DNA from: Psettodes erumei
Lineage: Eukaryota > Chordata > Actinopteri > Pleuronectiformes > Psettodidae
DNA: 64,000 nucleotides
Direction: 5' to 3'
Assembly: GCA_016785225.1 (NCBI GenBank)
Contig: JAFBJZ010000673.1
Span: forward strand, 682,001 to 746,000
The stretch's first letter is position 1, and each line of letters begins with the position of its first letter. A program made the position numbers and the translations under genes. This document shows, piece by piece, positions 25,406-39,110 of this stretch. The notes below the pieces were generated by a model. It had not been told where the DNA came from. It was given only the letters and a program-made list of their open reading frames with translations, and ran no database searches.

Positions 25406-25572
25406 TGTCCTGAGGGGCTGAGGCCGATGAAAGATGGCTCAGGTTGCTATGACTACTCCAGGGGCATTGACTGCACGGATGGCTTCAATGGCGGCTGTGA
25501 ACAGCTGTGTCTCCAGCAGCTTGTGCCCCTTGAAGATGACCCCAGTTCCAGCAACGTGCTCATGTTTTGCGG
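25406..25572 (+). CDS. astn2: astn2 exon E: EGF-like modules continued
   Basis: The exon follows a long C/T tract (25289-25405) ending in cacag and closes at a gtgaga donor. It encodes CPEGLRPMKDGSGCYDYSRG, then IDCTDGFNGGCEQLCLQQ, LVPLEDDPSSSNVLMFCG. It finishes the EGF-like domain begun in exon D and starts another whose GGCEQLC signature resembles the EGF repeats of LDL-receptor-type proteins. The acidic-serine stretch (EDDPSSS) looks like a variable loop. The last two bases, GG, form a Gly codon with the first base of exon F. Confidence 0.95.
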
Positions 25573-27678
25573 GTGAGAATAAGCAACAATAAAATGTTTA
25601 ACGGTGTTTGGAAGCTGGAAATACAGGTCACTTATGATAGAGGCTTCATGAGTGACATTTCAATCAAAAGATTCTTCTGTAGGCAAATATCTCCACGAAG
25701 GAAATGAGATATGTAAATAAGAAACAACCACTGACTTCATAATCACCAATTCACTTCTATGTGGGATGAAAGAAATTTCCCCAAGATTACATACAGTTTC
25801 AAAAAATCATTGTTTTAATATACTGTACATATTGTACTTTGTGTATTAATTATAGAAGTTATACTTATTTCATGAGTGTTGCATTACTTTTTTGCCAATT
25901 CGGATGGCAATCTTTTAGAAATCCTCTCATATATACAGTACATGTACCACATTTGTCTGCAGGGAGGCTTATATTGTTCAGTGCAGGTGTTCGAAAGGTG
26001 CTTCCGGGATTAAACCTGAATCTCAGACCATGCTGACTGCACCTCCAGCACATTATTCAGTGATACATTCACTTTATGAAACCCCCTCTTCCTCATTCCA
26101 TACTTTCCACTGAGCTGATGTAGACTGGGGAAGTGTTCTTTTTTTTTTTGGGCACCTGCCCTAGAACTAGATTGTATCACATGGCAAAGTAATCTCCTTG
26201 GAGTTTCCGCTTGAAAAGGGTTATTCTGTGGCCATGAAAAGCTATGCAGCTGGTCACTGATGATGTTAAACTGTGGCATTCCAACAATTCCCAGTGTTCT
26301 TCCCATTACTGTGACAAACAGTCAAAGTAATGTCATCTTTAAGGGGATTTATATTGACAGACTGTGGTTGATGGATTATGATTTGCAGTGTGGACAAATC
26401 CAAAAATTGGCCAGTTTGGAGATAACAACAACTTAACAAATATTGAGTAACACTGATGATAGTGCATTGAAAGCTGCTGAATCCATATGCTATTGTGGGC
26501 CCAGTGCTGCAGTGACTGACATGAAGAAACGATGCATACTTGAAGAGTATATAGGCAGCTCTTGACATCTTTTCAGTTTCTGGCAACTGTGGAACATAAA
26601 AGAGGAAGCAGACAGGCAGGTGAAGGATATCCTAATTCTCCTTGAGCTGTGTCCGGTCCACAGTGTGGGATGGCATAATTTCCCCCAGAACATTAGGTTC
26701 CCTTACACAGCAGTTGAACAGGCCAATATCAAAATGCAATTTGTAGCAGTGTCCCAATTTCCCTGATCTCTTCAGTACAATTAACTGGTCTCTTTTTTCT
26801 ATAAGAGTACATGCACAATGGCACACGTCAAGCCATCATTGATTTTTTGATTGATCAGTCCAGTGTGGGGGATACAAAAGTATGTAACGACGAGCTGCTT
26901 GTTAAAGATAGACTGTAAAATGAATTCATGACATTAATATAGTAGACTGCCTGGCCTTGATCTGTTGTTGGCTGAACTAAGGTTTGCCAGCAATGGTGGG
27001 ATGAGTCCTCAATCCCACTGAGGTACTGAGACTTCAGTGCCAGCTTGCAGCAATGACTACATAATTTTATCTATGTATATTTTTATAGGACTGTGCAATT
27101 AAATGGAGTAGCTATGATCACTATGACTGATTACACAGTCTGCTGAATACTGCTCTGTTGGAATCTGTTTTAAAACTGTTTCCAGCAGAGTGCTTGCATC
27201 CAAAGTCACTAGAATGACAACTGAAGGTATAATGCCTTGGTCAAAAGAGTCCGATACTCAAAAAAGAAAGAATAAAGTACCATTAACACTGTTGCATAGC
27301 CAGGATACATGCTAATGTAAACATAATCTTTAAAAGTATTCAATAACAGTAGTCACTACACTGTAGTCACTACAAATGGATATTGTACTGCAGGATTGGA
27401 TATTTTTAAGTATTTTGAAATGTGTTATCTGTGAACATTTCAGTGTCAACATAATTACAACTTATGTATGTAAATTAACGATATATCCTCATTACGTTAA
27501 CAGAAAACATAATCTGGTGACAACATTTCCTTCAAAATGTATTTGTTGTCACAGTTTAGTTGGATGCACACATAATTTCTAGTAAACGGGTAAATGTAAA
27601 TATTTCTTTGACAGTTTATCTTGTAATGTTACATGGCATGTTATACATTATATTGACAACTTTCCCTGTTCAACTCAG
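25573..27678 (+). other. astn2: astn2 intron E/F
   Basis: A 2.1-kb intron. Overlapping open frames on the - strand at 26010-26826 look faintly protein-like but match no family I know. A tandem 12-bp duplication (gtagtcactaca) occurs near 27348-27374. Confidence 0.85.
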
Positions 27679-27867
27679 GTGCGTGCAGGAGTACAAACTG
27701 TCAGGAGATGGGCGCTCCTGCCTCCTGCTGTCAGACAACTGTGAGGGACAAAAATGCCCAAGGCAGGATGTCCACTTCAATGACACCCTGTTTGGTGAGA
27801 TGCTGCATGGATACAACAATAAAACCCAGCAAGTCAACTTGGGACAGATATTCCAGATGACCTTCAG
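27679..27867 (+). CDS. astn2: astn2 exon F: EGF end and start of the MACPF domain
   Basis: The exon starts with G (completing Gly) and reads CVQEYKLSGDGRSCLLLSDN, CEGQKCPRQDVHF, NDTLFGEMLHGYNN and KTQQVNLGQIFQMTFR. The first part closes the last EGF-like module. From about DVHFNDTLFG onward the sequence is the N-terminal edge of the membrane-attack-complex/perforin (MACPF) domain of astrotactins. Two N-glycosylation sequons are visible, N-D-T and N-K-T, consistent with a lumenal/extracellular location. The donor is gtaact, preceded by the usual CAG; the last two bases AG form a split Arg codon. The next intron is the largest in the window (16.6 kb). Confidence 0.95.
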
Positions 27868-28563
27868 GTAACTTGTGTACAAGTATATATGTTTGCACAA
27901 CAGAAATTATTTACACTAAAAATGGTCATGTATTGTTTAATTGTTAGTGACTAAAGAATATGTGGCTGTATTATCTTTTTTTTTCTCATAAGTTTGTGTT
28001 TGGTTCTTTCTATTCCTCTTTGCCTCTTTTTTTCAAATGCATTATTTTGTTATTTCCATCCACAAGTGCAGATTACACTTCCCATAGTCTTCCCATGAGA
28101 CCTGTTGTTTCTCATCTTAACCGTTTATGTTTCTCTGTGTCCCAGGAGACACATCATCAGGAGAAACGGTTGTCTTTTATCGGTTTTAGGCTGTAGGAGA
28201 GATGGAAAATACTCAAGATCTCACCAGAGCATCAGAGAATCTGTAGTCAGGGTTTGCCGTCAGGGCATGCATCTGTGTTTGCACAGATGTGTTTGTGTGT
28301 GAGAGTGAGAGCGAGAAGGGGATGAGAGAGTGATGGTTGAGTGAGGATTGAGACTTATCCCGTGGCAGTTCTCCCTAAACTGTCGGCCCTCTGAAAACCT
28401 GGCTCACTCTGATAAGTCACATGCTGTTTGTGGTGAGATGCTTCTGTAATCACAAAGAGAAGATGAGGGCCTATCTATGCATGAATACAGTACACACAAA
28501 CATGCTTGAATTAGATCTAAGTTTCTCTTTGTTTGTCTTTTATTCACTCACTCTCTCTCACAG

Positions 28564-28591
28564 ACACACACACACACACACACATATATAT
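28564..28591 (+). repeat. Compound (AC)n(AT)n microsatellite
   Basis: About ten AC units run directly into a short AT repeat, in intron F/G. Confidence 0.95.
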
Positions 28592-31500
28592 CAGCAATTT
28601 TTTCAGGTATGGGTAATATGCTTCTCATCTGTTCTTGCCCATACTTAACAAAAACACACATGATCCCCCTGCTGTAGGTCATCAGAGTCAGGACTTAAAC
28701 TGTTATGTACGTTTTTGTGAAAGAGGATTCCCTTCATAAATTTGTTGAAAATCATAAAATCATTTCAGTTCAAGACAGACTTTATTTGAATGTAAGGAAA
28801 ATTGGGGGAACACTGATAGAAATAAAGAGCTATAGCATTCAAATAGGGAATACTATCTATGATCACCTCAAGAGCTATAAGCTAAAAGGGGCTCAATAGT
28901 TATCTTAAAAGAATTTGTTGGAATGACGGACAAATCTACAGGCTAATGTGGGAAAAAGAACTAAGAGCTCAATGTGTCCCAATGGTTGAAAGGGGCTAAA
29001 CCAGTAGGGAAGTGCCACTAATACACCAAACTGGGCACAGTTTGACAGATTAAAACAACAGCACAGTGTGAGGATTTTAAAACCAAGGGAAAGCAGACAG
29101 TCTTGATCCATTTGCCCTCAAGCAGTGGAGAGCACAGTGGGTCTCCTTCCTCCCAACTCCAGCTCTACACATTGGGTTGCATCACACTATGGCCAGTGGA
29201 GGAATTTAATCTCAATCCAGGGGCTATACACACCAACAGGTTTAAACTAGTCAAACTCGATAGGAGCCCCAAGACTCGCTAAACAAGCAAGGAAAGATCC
29301 ACTATCTTCATATGGTCAATACTTGCAGCGCTAAGGACCATCCCTTGAAATCATATTACAGCCAGGATCGGTCACACCTTGTATTATGCTGAAATCAAAT
29401 GCTTAAGAATTTGGCCTTGTAAAATTGGGATACAGCAGCCAGTAAAAGAGAGGGAAAGAGTCATATGCGCATTAACTTTTTCATTTTCAACATTAAGTGA
29501 TTGTCCCACCTCTGCCAAGTACTAGAATTATTTGGCACAGTGTCAGTCCACACCCAGTGGAACAAAGCATCTCTCTGGTCCCATCCACACTTTGCCAATG
29601 TCCGACACTCTCTGAAAGCTGCTTTTCTCCTTTTCTCTGTGACAAGCCATATATTGCACTATATATCACAACTCTAAAAGATGCAATCAAGATGTTGAAT
29701 TAGTCTTAAATCCCCATTAAAGAAACTATCTCAAAATGCTGTGATGCTGTTACTACTCATTAACTACATAACAAGATTCCAAAACATTTACTACAGCCAC
29801 AGTTCAGCTCTACCTGAGCAAATGTATTTGTTTGTGTGTTAGACGTCTCATAAAATTGTAATAGTGCTAATAATCTCTGTAGGAAGATTTGTAAAGGATA
29901 GTCTCCCTACTCTCTCAAGCTAGCTGCAGTCAAATGCACTCAATAAATATCTAATTAAAAGGGCCGTATTTCCACTCGCTGATCGCCAAGTTGAAGTGTA
30001 ACAACCACCAGGCCACAGCTCTTCATCCGCCACCCTGTCTGGCCTCATGAACTGGTCTGGTATAGTGATTATTTATCGTTTTAAGACCGTAAGTCACTTC
30101 TGTCATTGCATTTGTCTTTTTGTGGTGCACTTACACTTTGTCTGCTGTGAGATTTCTGTAAAGTTACAGACCAACCAAATTTTCTCCCCTCCCCACCTCA
30201 TCTTCATTTTTATTACCTATGCAATTTGCACCTGCTCCTAGAAGCTAGAAAAATGTCCATGCTAATTGCGGGATGCACACTCAGCCCCATATATCATGTT
30301 CCCTACAGTTAGAGGAACCCTAGGCTGATTGCGAGTAGATGACAGGCAAAGTGCACTTCCAGGCTGATGTGCCTTTTGGATAGATAACGCACGTCTCCAG
30401 GTGCAGAGTGCATCTGAAACGAAGCCCAAAAAAGTATTTATACAAACCGACCTACTGAACACAGTTCAGCAGTTCCTGGAGAGGGCAGGCAAGAGATAAA
30501 AAAGGAAAGAAGGAAGACAAGAAAGAAAAGAAAGACAGAAGTAACTCTCTGAATCCACAATTGAACTAATTTAGGGGAATAAAAGCTTTGTTTATTGTTC
30601 ACCAGTGGGTATTTTGCATGTATCCTCATTGCAATTTGATCTTTATTTTATGAGCTTGATCAAATTTATTTCAGTTAACATTTTGAAAGTCACATTTTTC
30701 TTGAGCTATTCATCATTCTAAGTCTAACCAGACAAGCGAAGCCCACAGGAGTGTGATACTTGACTCCCTGTGCCTCTAATTAAACATGTGTATTACTGCA
30801 TGTCATCTCACTAAAGCACTCATGCTGCTTATCAAATCCACTGTGTCTTTTTTGTCAAAAGAACAATAGCTTTGTCTTCAGAGCAACTTGGTCCCGTAAG
30901 ATTCTTCTTCACACTCAGTACATACACTCTGTGTATTCATAGCAATATGTTAGCAGTTTTTATCCCTGTCGTTTTCACTACTTTCTTCCTTGCTGCCTTT
31001 GATATGCAGATGCAAGTCTTATCACACAGCCCTGCGTCCCTTCTCTCTCACCTCCATTGTCTAGTCATTCCCTCTCCCACACTACCCCACTCACTGGCAT
31101 AAGCAGCTCAAGGTGAAATATTAGGTAGTTGAGATGAATTATGTGATTGGAGTCCCACCTTCACAGGTTGTGTTTTAATGTAAAATATTACCTGTGATTT
31201 ATGACTGCATTGTAGACATTTTGTTTTAAATTGCTCTCACTTTGAGCAGCCTCTTGAAGTGGACCAGGGAAATGAACTTTGAAAATTGCTGTTATTAAAT
31301 TACAGACGAATACAATGCCATGCAGGCATGCATTTGGATGGTAAAGTTGCATGTGTTAAGGTGAACGTTATGGCTGAGAACAGTTCCATTAAAATGTGAC
31401 TGCAAAACCACTGGTTAAAGATGAAAATACAATCCAGCCCTCAGAGAATGCATATGTAGTTATCTAATTTTTGACAGTAGTTCACATCCTTCAGATATTT

Positions 31501-33728
31501 AAATACATGCCAACCTCTTCATACAATGCTAAGATTTGTGTGAAGAAAAATGTTTTTCTCTGTAGAATCCTGCCCTTTCATGAAGAGTTCAATTTAGTCC
31601 TTTGAGTGCTAAAATTTACAGTAATAACATCTTGTACCTCATAGAGACGTGGATAAGTGCACACATGTACTAACACATGGGAGCATTCATATCCGCACTA
31701 TATAGGGATTTGAACTGGAAAGGGGAACAAAAGCAGGCAGGCGGCATTCAATAGTGGTCACTCAGTGTAAAGACAAATAGCCAGACTCACACATACATTG
31801 ACACACTGTTTAATGCAGTGAGAAGACTTAGCAATGGTCTGGTTGCTTGCAAATCAGGCAAGTTTCAGCCTTTAAACTGACCACAGAAAACGACTTTGGA
31901 CCAGATCTGAAATAGTCTATTTGGAAAACTGAACCCAACATATATTAATAAATTTCAAAATGAAAAGGGAAGGCATCATAGGACTGTTTGAACCTGATCT
32001 TAAAAGGCCCACAGATAATAAGACCTGATCCAACATGCAGTCCGCCTGAACCGATCCCACTCAGGGGACAGCAGCGTGATGCACCACCATCTAACAAGCA
32101 GCAGCAGTTAGAGAGAGCAGCAATACATATCATCTTTCCCTGCACTTCAGAGTTCACACTCTTTGTCTCACCTGAAGAAACACTTTTTTTTTTTCTTTCC
32201 AGCAACACCACGTGATCAGAGCTGATAGTAAGTCTGCCCCTGGTATTTGGCATAAAGACATGTAGACCTGAGACCAGCTGCAATGGAAGAGAACCTTACT
32301 GGGCTTGATAAATGATAGTAATTATATTTGTATGTACTAGTAATTATATAAAATAATTGCCACAATGAAAAACACCATACAGATTTTTTATTACGTAAGA
32401 CACATACATTTCTTTTCTGTAAATTTAAACCGGGGATAGATGATTGAAGCCACTTAGGATAAATATTTTACCACACACATCATCCTGAGAAATTGGCCCT
32501 GTCCAAATCAAACTTGTGTGTCTTTCTGATGGACGGGCACTCTGTCCTGAGTGTTTCCCTTCCCATCACAGTTTCACAGCAGGAGTGCACCACAGTAGCG
32601 ACTGTTAGAAGTCTGGGTTGCGACAAATGGGAAGCAGTGGCTGAGAAGGAGAAGTAAAAGAAGTTTCACCTGCTTTGTGTAGGTGATGCTGCCACCCTTG
32701 TCACTTTGATGTTGAAGATGCTTTTTTTACACAAAAAGAAATGAGAAAAGAGCCAAAACTGCTTTTGTTAGGCACTCCTAACTCCTCATCACTGCTCACC
32801 TCCCAGACTAAAATGACACTGCAACATGAATAATTTGTGAATCTGGCAGCCCACAAGCCTCACAGGCATAAACACAGTTGCATTTCCATGTTCCTCCGTA
32901 ATTTTCAGTAATTATCTCCTTGGTGCACGCAAGGTAGTTTCTACCGAGGAGTTTAGTCAACAAACATTGTAAGGCAATTTCTTCCCACATAATGAGTAGC
33001 CATGAGACACTGAGGCAGACTGCTGAGGTGAGGGGTTAAGCTGCTCAAGGTTGACGAGAAGCTTCTTAATTCACTTCCTAAAATAAGTAGCCTGCTTACT
33101 CCCAACATTGAATTTGGCCTTTAACTAAAATCTGGTTCAACTGTTTAACAAAATGATCAAGCATATATTTAAGGACTTTAGTTCAGTCATTATTAACATC
33201 ATTCACAAATACTAAAGCCTTGATTTTCATGGAATAATTTGAAAGAAAGAAAGTAACGTGAAAATTTGTACGTGATCAATTAATTTATAGGCTTTTACAT
33301 ATAACTGTAGACTTTAAATTAAAACATTCATTTTCTTCACACATTGCAGCAGCTGACTTCCTGGAAATTTTGCCTCTTCACACATCAATGATTTAGCAGA
33401 GGGGGGAAAAATGTGCATGTGGAAGAGGAGGCTCTTAAAGCCTCAGTGATTCCTCCATCTTTGTGATTTAGCAGACATAAGGTGAGCACGTCTGAGAGAT
33501 TGCAAAGGCTTTGCGTGTGCGTGCTGACACATTTGTGTGGGTTTGTGTTTACCTTTGCGTGGGTATGTTTGCCTGTGTGATTCAGTACACACGCATGTGT
33601 GAGTGTGATCGTTCCCGAGGCAGTCACTCTCTGCTCCCTAATTCACATGGCAAGGCAGGACCTAATAGACCCGAGCCTAATATCAGCTAATGTCAGGGAG
33701 GCTTATAGCCGACTACCTGCTGTTTGAC

Positions 33729-33729
<1 letters not shown>

Positions 33730-33763
<34 letters not shown>
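33730..33763 (+). repeat. (GA)n microsatellite
   Basis: About 16 uninterrupted GA units, a polypurine tract able to form triplex DNA in principle, in intron F/G. Confidence 0.97.
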
Positions 33764-33765
<2 letters not shown>

Positions 33766-35174
33766 GGAACAGTGGAGGCAGAGATAAGGGCTGAGAAGGA
33801 AAATGAATGGGCAAATAAATGAAAAGAGAAAAGGCAAATCAAAAGAGCAAAGCTGTGCAAAAGTTAGAGTGAGACACTAGTAAAAAGTGTAACTGTGAGA
33901 GAAATGCAAAACAGAAAAAGAAAGAAAACACAGACAGCAGTAGACAGAGCCCTCTTAAGCATGCTGGATTGTGAGGCAGTTGACTTTACACATGGGTGTA
34001 GTTCAAGCACGTCGGAGAATGAATGCATATACATAGGTCACATTGCAAGGCAAATGCAGCTGAAAGAAGGTTGAGTGTTATGTGAAACCCCTCTCCCCTT
34101 ATTCAACATCAAATTAATGAGCACCCTGATCCTGCCAAATGATTGACAGAAATTGGTATAGGTGGTATTTGCTTATAGTAATTTAAAGAGACAGCATCCT
34201 TTTGTCTTGTTGAGTTGCTTGACTGTTCATATTTGTGGCTGATGTTGTGGCCTTGCTTGAGGAAAGTGTGTTATTAGAATTGTGATCCTTACCAATTTAC
34301 TGTGTTTTGTGTCTGTAAAGAAATATATTTTCTGATGACAAGAGAAGGGAGAATTTGGTTTGAAATTGTTATAAAAAAAAGGACCATCTCTGTCGTAAGG
34401 TAAACGGTTGTGAAATCATAAATAACCCTTTGTCCAAAATGTAGTTTCCCCTGGACTTCAAGATGAAAGGCAATTATAGGAGTGGGTTCTGTACACACTG
34501 CAACTTTACAACCAGTTCCATTACTCCCCATGGTGAGCAGAGGTGTTTTCTGAAGTGTTTTCCAAGTCGTTGCCGTTCCTGCAAGTGGGAGTGTTTCAGT
34601 GTGCCATTTTGTCTTCCAGTCCTGTGGGAAGGAGGAGGGTGAATCTGAAGCAGATGTGACAGGAAAGTTTGACCATGCGCTGACCTTATGGATATATGCC
34701 AGGATACATTAAAGATATTGGAGATTGCTCACTGTTGACTTGGTTTACAGTTATTGTCACTTACTGTAATTCAGCTGTTTCGAAAACACACCAAGACAGG
34801 GACAGAGGGGAGAGAGAGAAAGGGGAGGGAGGAAAGCTAAGACTTTTTATTGTTCAGTCCAGTTCAATTCAATTCCAATTCAGTGATGGAATTTAAATGC
34901 TTTTCTTTTTATTAATTCATAATACATATAGGCAGAAGAAGCATGCAGGAGTCCAACACCATGTATGGACAGTAATTCATGACTCAGAGGTTTCATTTTC
35001 TTTAGTGTTTGCCACCTGCAGTCCAGCAAACATAGTTTTACATTTTCTTGTTCAACTAAAGTGCTAATCCAGTCTTTTTATTTTCTATTGATTGAACTGC
35101 CTCTTCATTTGTCCATGCAGAGACTTTGCAATTACACAGAAAATTTGAAAGCATACTCAATTAATTTATCTTTT

Positions 35175-35194
35175 GTGTGTGTGTGTGTGTGTGT
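35175..35194 (+). repeat. (TG)n microsatellite
   Basis: About ten TG units in intron F/G. Confidence 0.95.
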
Positions 35195-36993
35195 TTTTTG
35201 TGAAAAATCAATCTCAGGCATCTCTCTTAAACCTCTACCTTGTGACTGTATATACTCCTATATTCAGAAACCAGAAACAAAGACCGTGATTTTGTGTGTG
35301 TAATTAGCTCAGCTGGTGATGCTCTTGTGCAGTCATGGTGGGCTGACAAAATCACATGCATGTGCAGCAGCCAGTGAATCAATAGCAGACTGGAGGGTGA
35401 AAAATGAGAATATGCGGCACAAAGCATTAAACCCTCAACCTCAGACTGTGGTGGAGTGAAGTTGCCTCATGGGGTGGGTAGCTAATGGTGCTGATCCTCA
35501 AAAAATGGCTTCAGCTGCCTCCCATTTTCATTGGAGAAAAGCTGCAAGGAGTTATTTGTGAACCAGGGCTAAATCCTGAATTAGTGGATAGATGTTTTTA
35601 GTATTGATTAATGAACTACTAATGCAGCAGTGGACTGCATAGAGGCAGCACTCATAATTTTGTATCCCTTCTGGACTACTATCTGTCTTCAATTTTCGAC
35701 CCCCCGCCCTGCTTTTCCAAGATTGTAGCCTTGTGCTGTAAATTTACCAATCATAAATTATTCAGTAACTTCAATTCAGAAATAGATGGCAAGTCGAAGC
35801 CATTTTTCAGTTTGATTCCACTCTATGACGTTTGCTATACCAAGTATTCACCCACCCTCACCTCTGCAAGGCCACACTATAAAGCAGTTAATTACCACTC
35901 CTGTGATATGATTCCCAGTTTCTGCCTTTCATGTTGGGACTACAAAAACAAACAAAGGAAACAGTCCTGCATTAGTTAGTCATATCACATTGATAGACAG
36001 GATACGAGATAACATAATAACATTTAATCATGCCTTCATGTCAGTCATTTCATTCAATAATTATACTGTAAAATAAGAGGACAAAGACTGTCCTGTTCTC
36101 TTAGACCATTACTGCAGAGCAAATACAAAATGATAGGACTGAGGAAAACCTGTGACTTGACCCTTGAATGTCCTTCCTGTATCATTTATGTATCAGGATG
36201 GCAGAGCATTAGCCAGGCCTTCATATAATCTGGCTTTCTTTTGGTAGATGAAGGGTGTGGGTTTTAGTGGATGGATGCACACAGTTTGTTTACAAAGAGT
36301 CACACATTTGCGTAAGTAATACCCACGCAGATAAATACATCTGCATCAGGGTCTTCTACTAGATTGAGTCTTTATACGTGTTTTATTGTGCCAACACTCC
36401 CTGTCATGAATTTCTAAGTCTACAATCAAATGGCAGCAAAACATTCAAAGCAGCAGTTGATTCTATTGTCTTTATTTAAAAAAAGGCTGTAGTAAATACT
36501 TTGTTGTGTCCTTTGCCTGCCTAATTGCCTTTTTTTTGTCAAAATAGGAGATAGTTTAAACTGCCCTGCCTCTTGATCACCATGCCGAATCAGAAAAGAG
36601 GACCTCTTGTTGCTTTCAGGGTGATGACATGAGAGTTATGTCAGGAACAGAGGGGAAAAAAGCGAGACAGAGAGAAGGGGAGGCAAAGAGAGACACAAGT
36701 TAGGATAGACACAATTGGGAGGGTTTGAAGAAAGTGGAAAAGTGCAAGTGGAATAATAAAAAGCAGAAAAGCAATGGCTCTAATCAGTTCCACAGCTTGC
36801 TTGCCTGCATGACCCCTCACTCTGCATTACCAAGCTTCATCTCTATGGTAATGCTCCTGGCCACCAGAGTTCATTTCCACAATTTCCTAAGGCAGGCAAC
36901 AGAGATATCAAGGCACAAAAAAATGTGTATGCACACTTGTGTTGTATTCCAATTGTATGCACAACCCAGGGGAGTAAAAGTGAGGTTGAGTGG

Positions 36994-36996
<3 letters not shown>

Positions 36997-37040
<44 letters not shown>
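36997..37040 (+). repeat. (TG)n microsatellite
   Basis: Twenty-two uninterrupted TG units, the longest TG run in the window, in intron F/G. Open frames crossing it (Val-Cys or His-Thr runs) are artefacts of the repeat. Confidence 0.98.
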
Positions 37041-37042
<2 letters not shown>

Positions 37043-38639
37043 GGGGAAACAATGAATAATGTCACTTTGTACAAAAAGAAACACGCTTAACACATTCACA
37101 TATCATCCCACTCAACATGCCTCTGCATCTGTGTACGCTAGCAAGTTATAATTTTTTCAAATTATTCTTGCTAAATTAGATTCTCAACCACAAATGCGCA
37201 TGTGTGCAGTAGCTCACATTACACAGACAGACTCCAAAGTGCTCCGTCTCTCTGTCAGAGGCTGTTTCATTGACAGCGTCCACCCCCCCAATCCTAATCA
37301 ATGTTGGCCATGAAAAGTCACCAGATCCTCTCCTCTCAGAGGAATCATTTATCAACTGAGCCATGGCTGCAGCTGTAATTAGAGACCGTAACACAAGTCT
37401 CAAGGTATAAACATCTCTGATTGTTTTATTACACTGTGAGCTAGCCTGTTTTTGGATGCAGCCCTTTAATAACTCTTTAATTCTTCATCTGAGGCCTGTG
37501 TCCTAGGTGACAGTGGGTGTGCTTTATCTTTGTTATGACTCATCTGACAGGCCCCACTCGCACCAAGCGTTTATTCAAATAACAGATATCAAAGCTATTA
37601 AACATATTACATGTACTTAGAGTGGATACTCACCCCAGACCTCATAAATCTTTGATTGTGCAGTCCAACAAATTGGTGGATGGCCCTCAAGGGCAACTGT
37701 ATCCAGGGTAATCAGAAAGAAATTTTGGGCTGGGCTAATTAAGTGCAAAACTGTTTTCTTGGGAGGACACTACTGAAGGTGCAGTTAGTGAGAAATCTTG
37801 TTTCAGGTGAATCAACCTTTTAAACAGGAGAATAATTTGAGGTACACCATGGCAGCAGAATGAAATTTTGGGAATACCATGCGTTTGGAGGTATTTGACA
37901 TTATTACAAAGCTTCTGTATGCCACACTGCCAGTTGACCTTAGCATTACGGAATAACAATAAACTCAGATCATGAGGGTTTTTTTGCATGTAGCATATAG
38001 TTTGTGGTAGAGACAAATGTTTTGAACTAGGCCCCTTTTCTTATGTCTTTGCTGCCTTTTGTTGCGTGCTTGTCTTTCTAATGCTGGGTAATTATCCCAT
38101 TTAGGGATGAATCCAAACAGCATGGCAGCCATAGAAATTACAGACATGCTGTGTCAGGCTGGATGGTAGATTTTCTGCTGGTTGTCTGGCTGGCTCTCGT
38201 GTGTATGTGGAAGGGAAAGAGATGACTGGTGAGCATAACTAGTATAATCCACTTGCAGCTGTGTCATGGTGTATTTTACCTATTAAACCCTTGGTAGAGC
38301 AGTGATTTTTGTTTTTTACATCTTAAAAAATGTAGCTGGAGATGTGGCATCGCAGATTGCTTTTCTTATAATTTTTCATTTTCATTTGTTTTTCGATTTG
38401 CAAGGAAATCAGGAAGCTGGCTTTTGGCAGCATCATTTCACAGATTTCTGCTACACTTTTATTCCGATTTGTTTTCTTCTGTTTCCAGTCTTATGCCAAG
38501 AGCAGATCTGGTCCAGTGCAGATTGCTCCAACAAGATGTTTTAGACTGCAAAAGATTGACATCTCTCAGAAAAATGTTTCTTTTGTCAAGCTCGAACAGT
38601 GTTCTCTTCTTCTGCATTTCAGGCAGAAGCCTTTTCTGC

Positions 38640-39110
38640 CTTTTCCTTCCCCCTGGTCCTCTTGCATTCACTCTGACACCCTTACAGCTTTCCCAGAATA
38701 CTGCAGCCCTGCTTGTCTTCAGCTTCCATAAATTCCCCAACATAACTCCAGTTCTGTCTGCACCGCACTGGCACCCAGTGGCTGCTAACACATGGTTCAA
38801 AACACTGTTGTTAGTTTACAAGGCTACCAAGGACACAACAAACCCCATATCTCCAGATCAGGATTCGACCCTGCCGTCTCACGCTCAGCTTCTGATTCGC
38901 TGTCCCTCCCTTCTCTGTGGTAAACTGGCCATCGCTCTGCCCCGTCCTGACTCTTCAATCCCCCTCCTTGTGTTGGACTCCACTCTCTTCTGGCATCCTA
39001 GTGGAGAAGTAATCTTTTCACCTCGGTCAGAACCGCAGTCACTTCCTGTCAGACACATCCTGAAAACTCCCCTCTGCTTCCAGCTCACCTCTAAACTCCA
39101 GCTCTGTGCC
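38640..39110 (+). mobile_element. L2-like LINE fragment, reverse-transcriptase C-terminal region
   Basis: Within an open frame of 249 codons (38424-39173), about residues 78-220 resemble the C-terminus of fish L2/CR1-group LINE ORF2: PLQLSQNTAALLVFSF, KFPNITPVL, HWHPVA, FKTLLLVYKA, then a degenerate tail where LINEs carry their RSLRS and LWN-LP motifs. Here the tryptophan and arginine motifs are only partly kept (STLFWHPSGE, SLPVRHILKTPL). The reverse-transcriptase catalytic core is absent and no 3' repeat tail is recognisable. The first 77 codons show no LINE similarity I can recognise. The frame being open is probably chance retention in a 5'-truncated copy. Confidence 0.7.

Noticed and set aside
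28700..29700. Possible old LINE or DNA transposon
   Set aside because: Texture suggests an unrecognised element, but no reverse-transcriptase, endonuclease or transposase motif and no terminal repeats could be identified.
31945..32283. 112-codon open frame on the - strand
   Set aside because: Composition looks like intron, with no family similarity or supporting signals.
34620..34690. Exon-like stretch after cttccag in intron F/G (SCGKEEGESEADVTGKFDHA)
   Set aside because: Joined to exon F in the required phase it hits a stop within 15 codons, it does not match astrotactin sequence, and there is no clear donor.
35304..35390. tRNA-like A-box (tagctcagctgg)
   Set aside because: No B-box (GGTTCGAATCC-type) at the right distance and no acceptor stem can be folded.
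36725..37099. Open frames across the (TG)22 repeat
   Set aside because: Frames with Val-Cys or His-Thr runs are created by the dinucleotide repeat.
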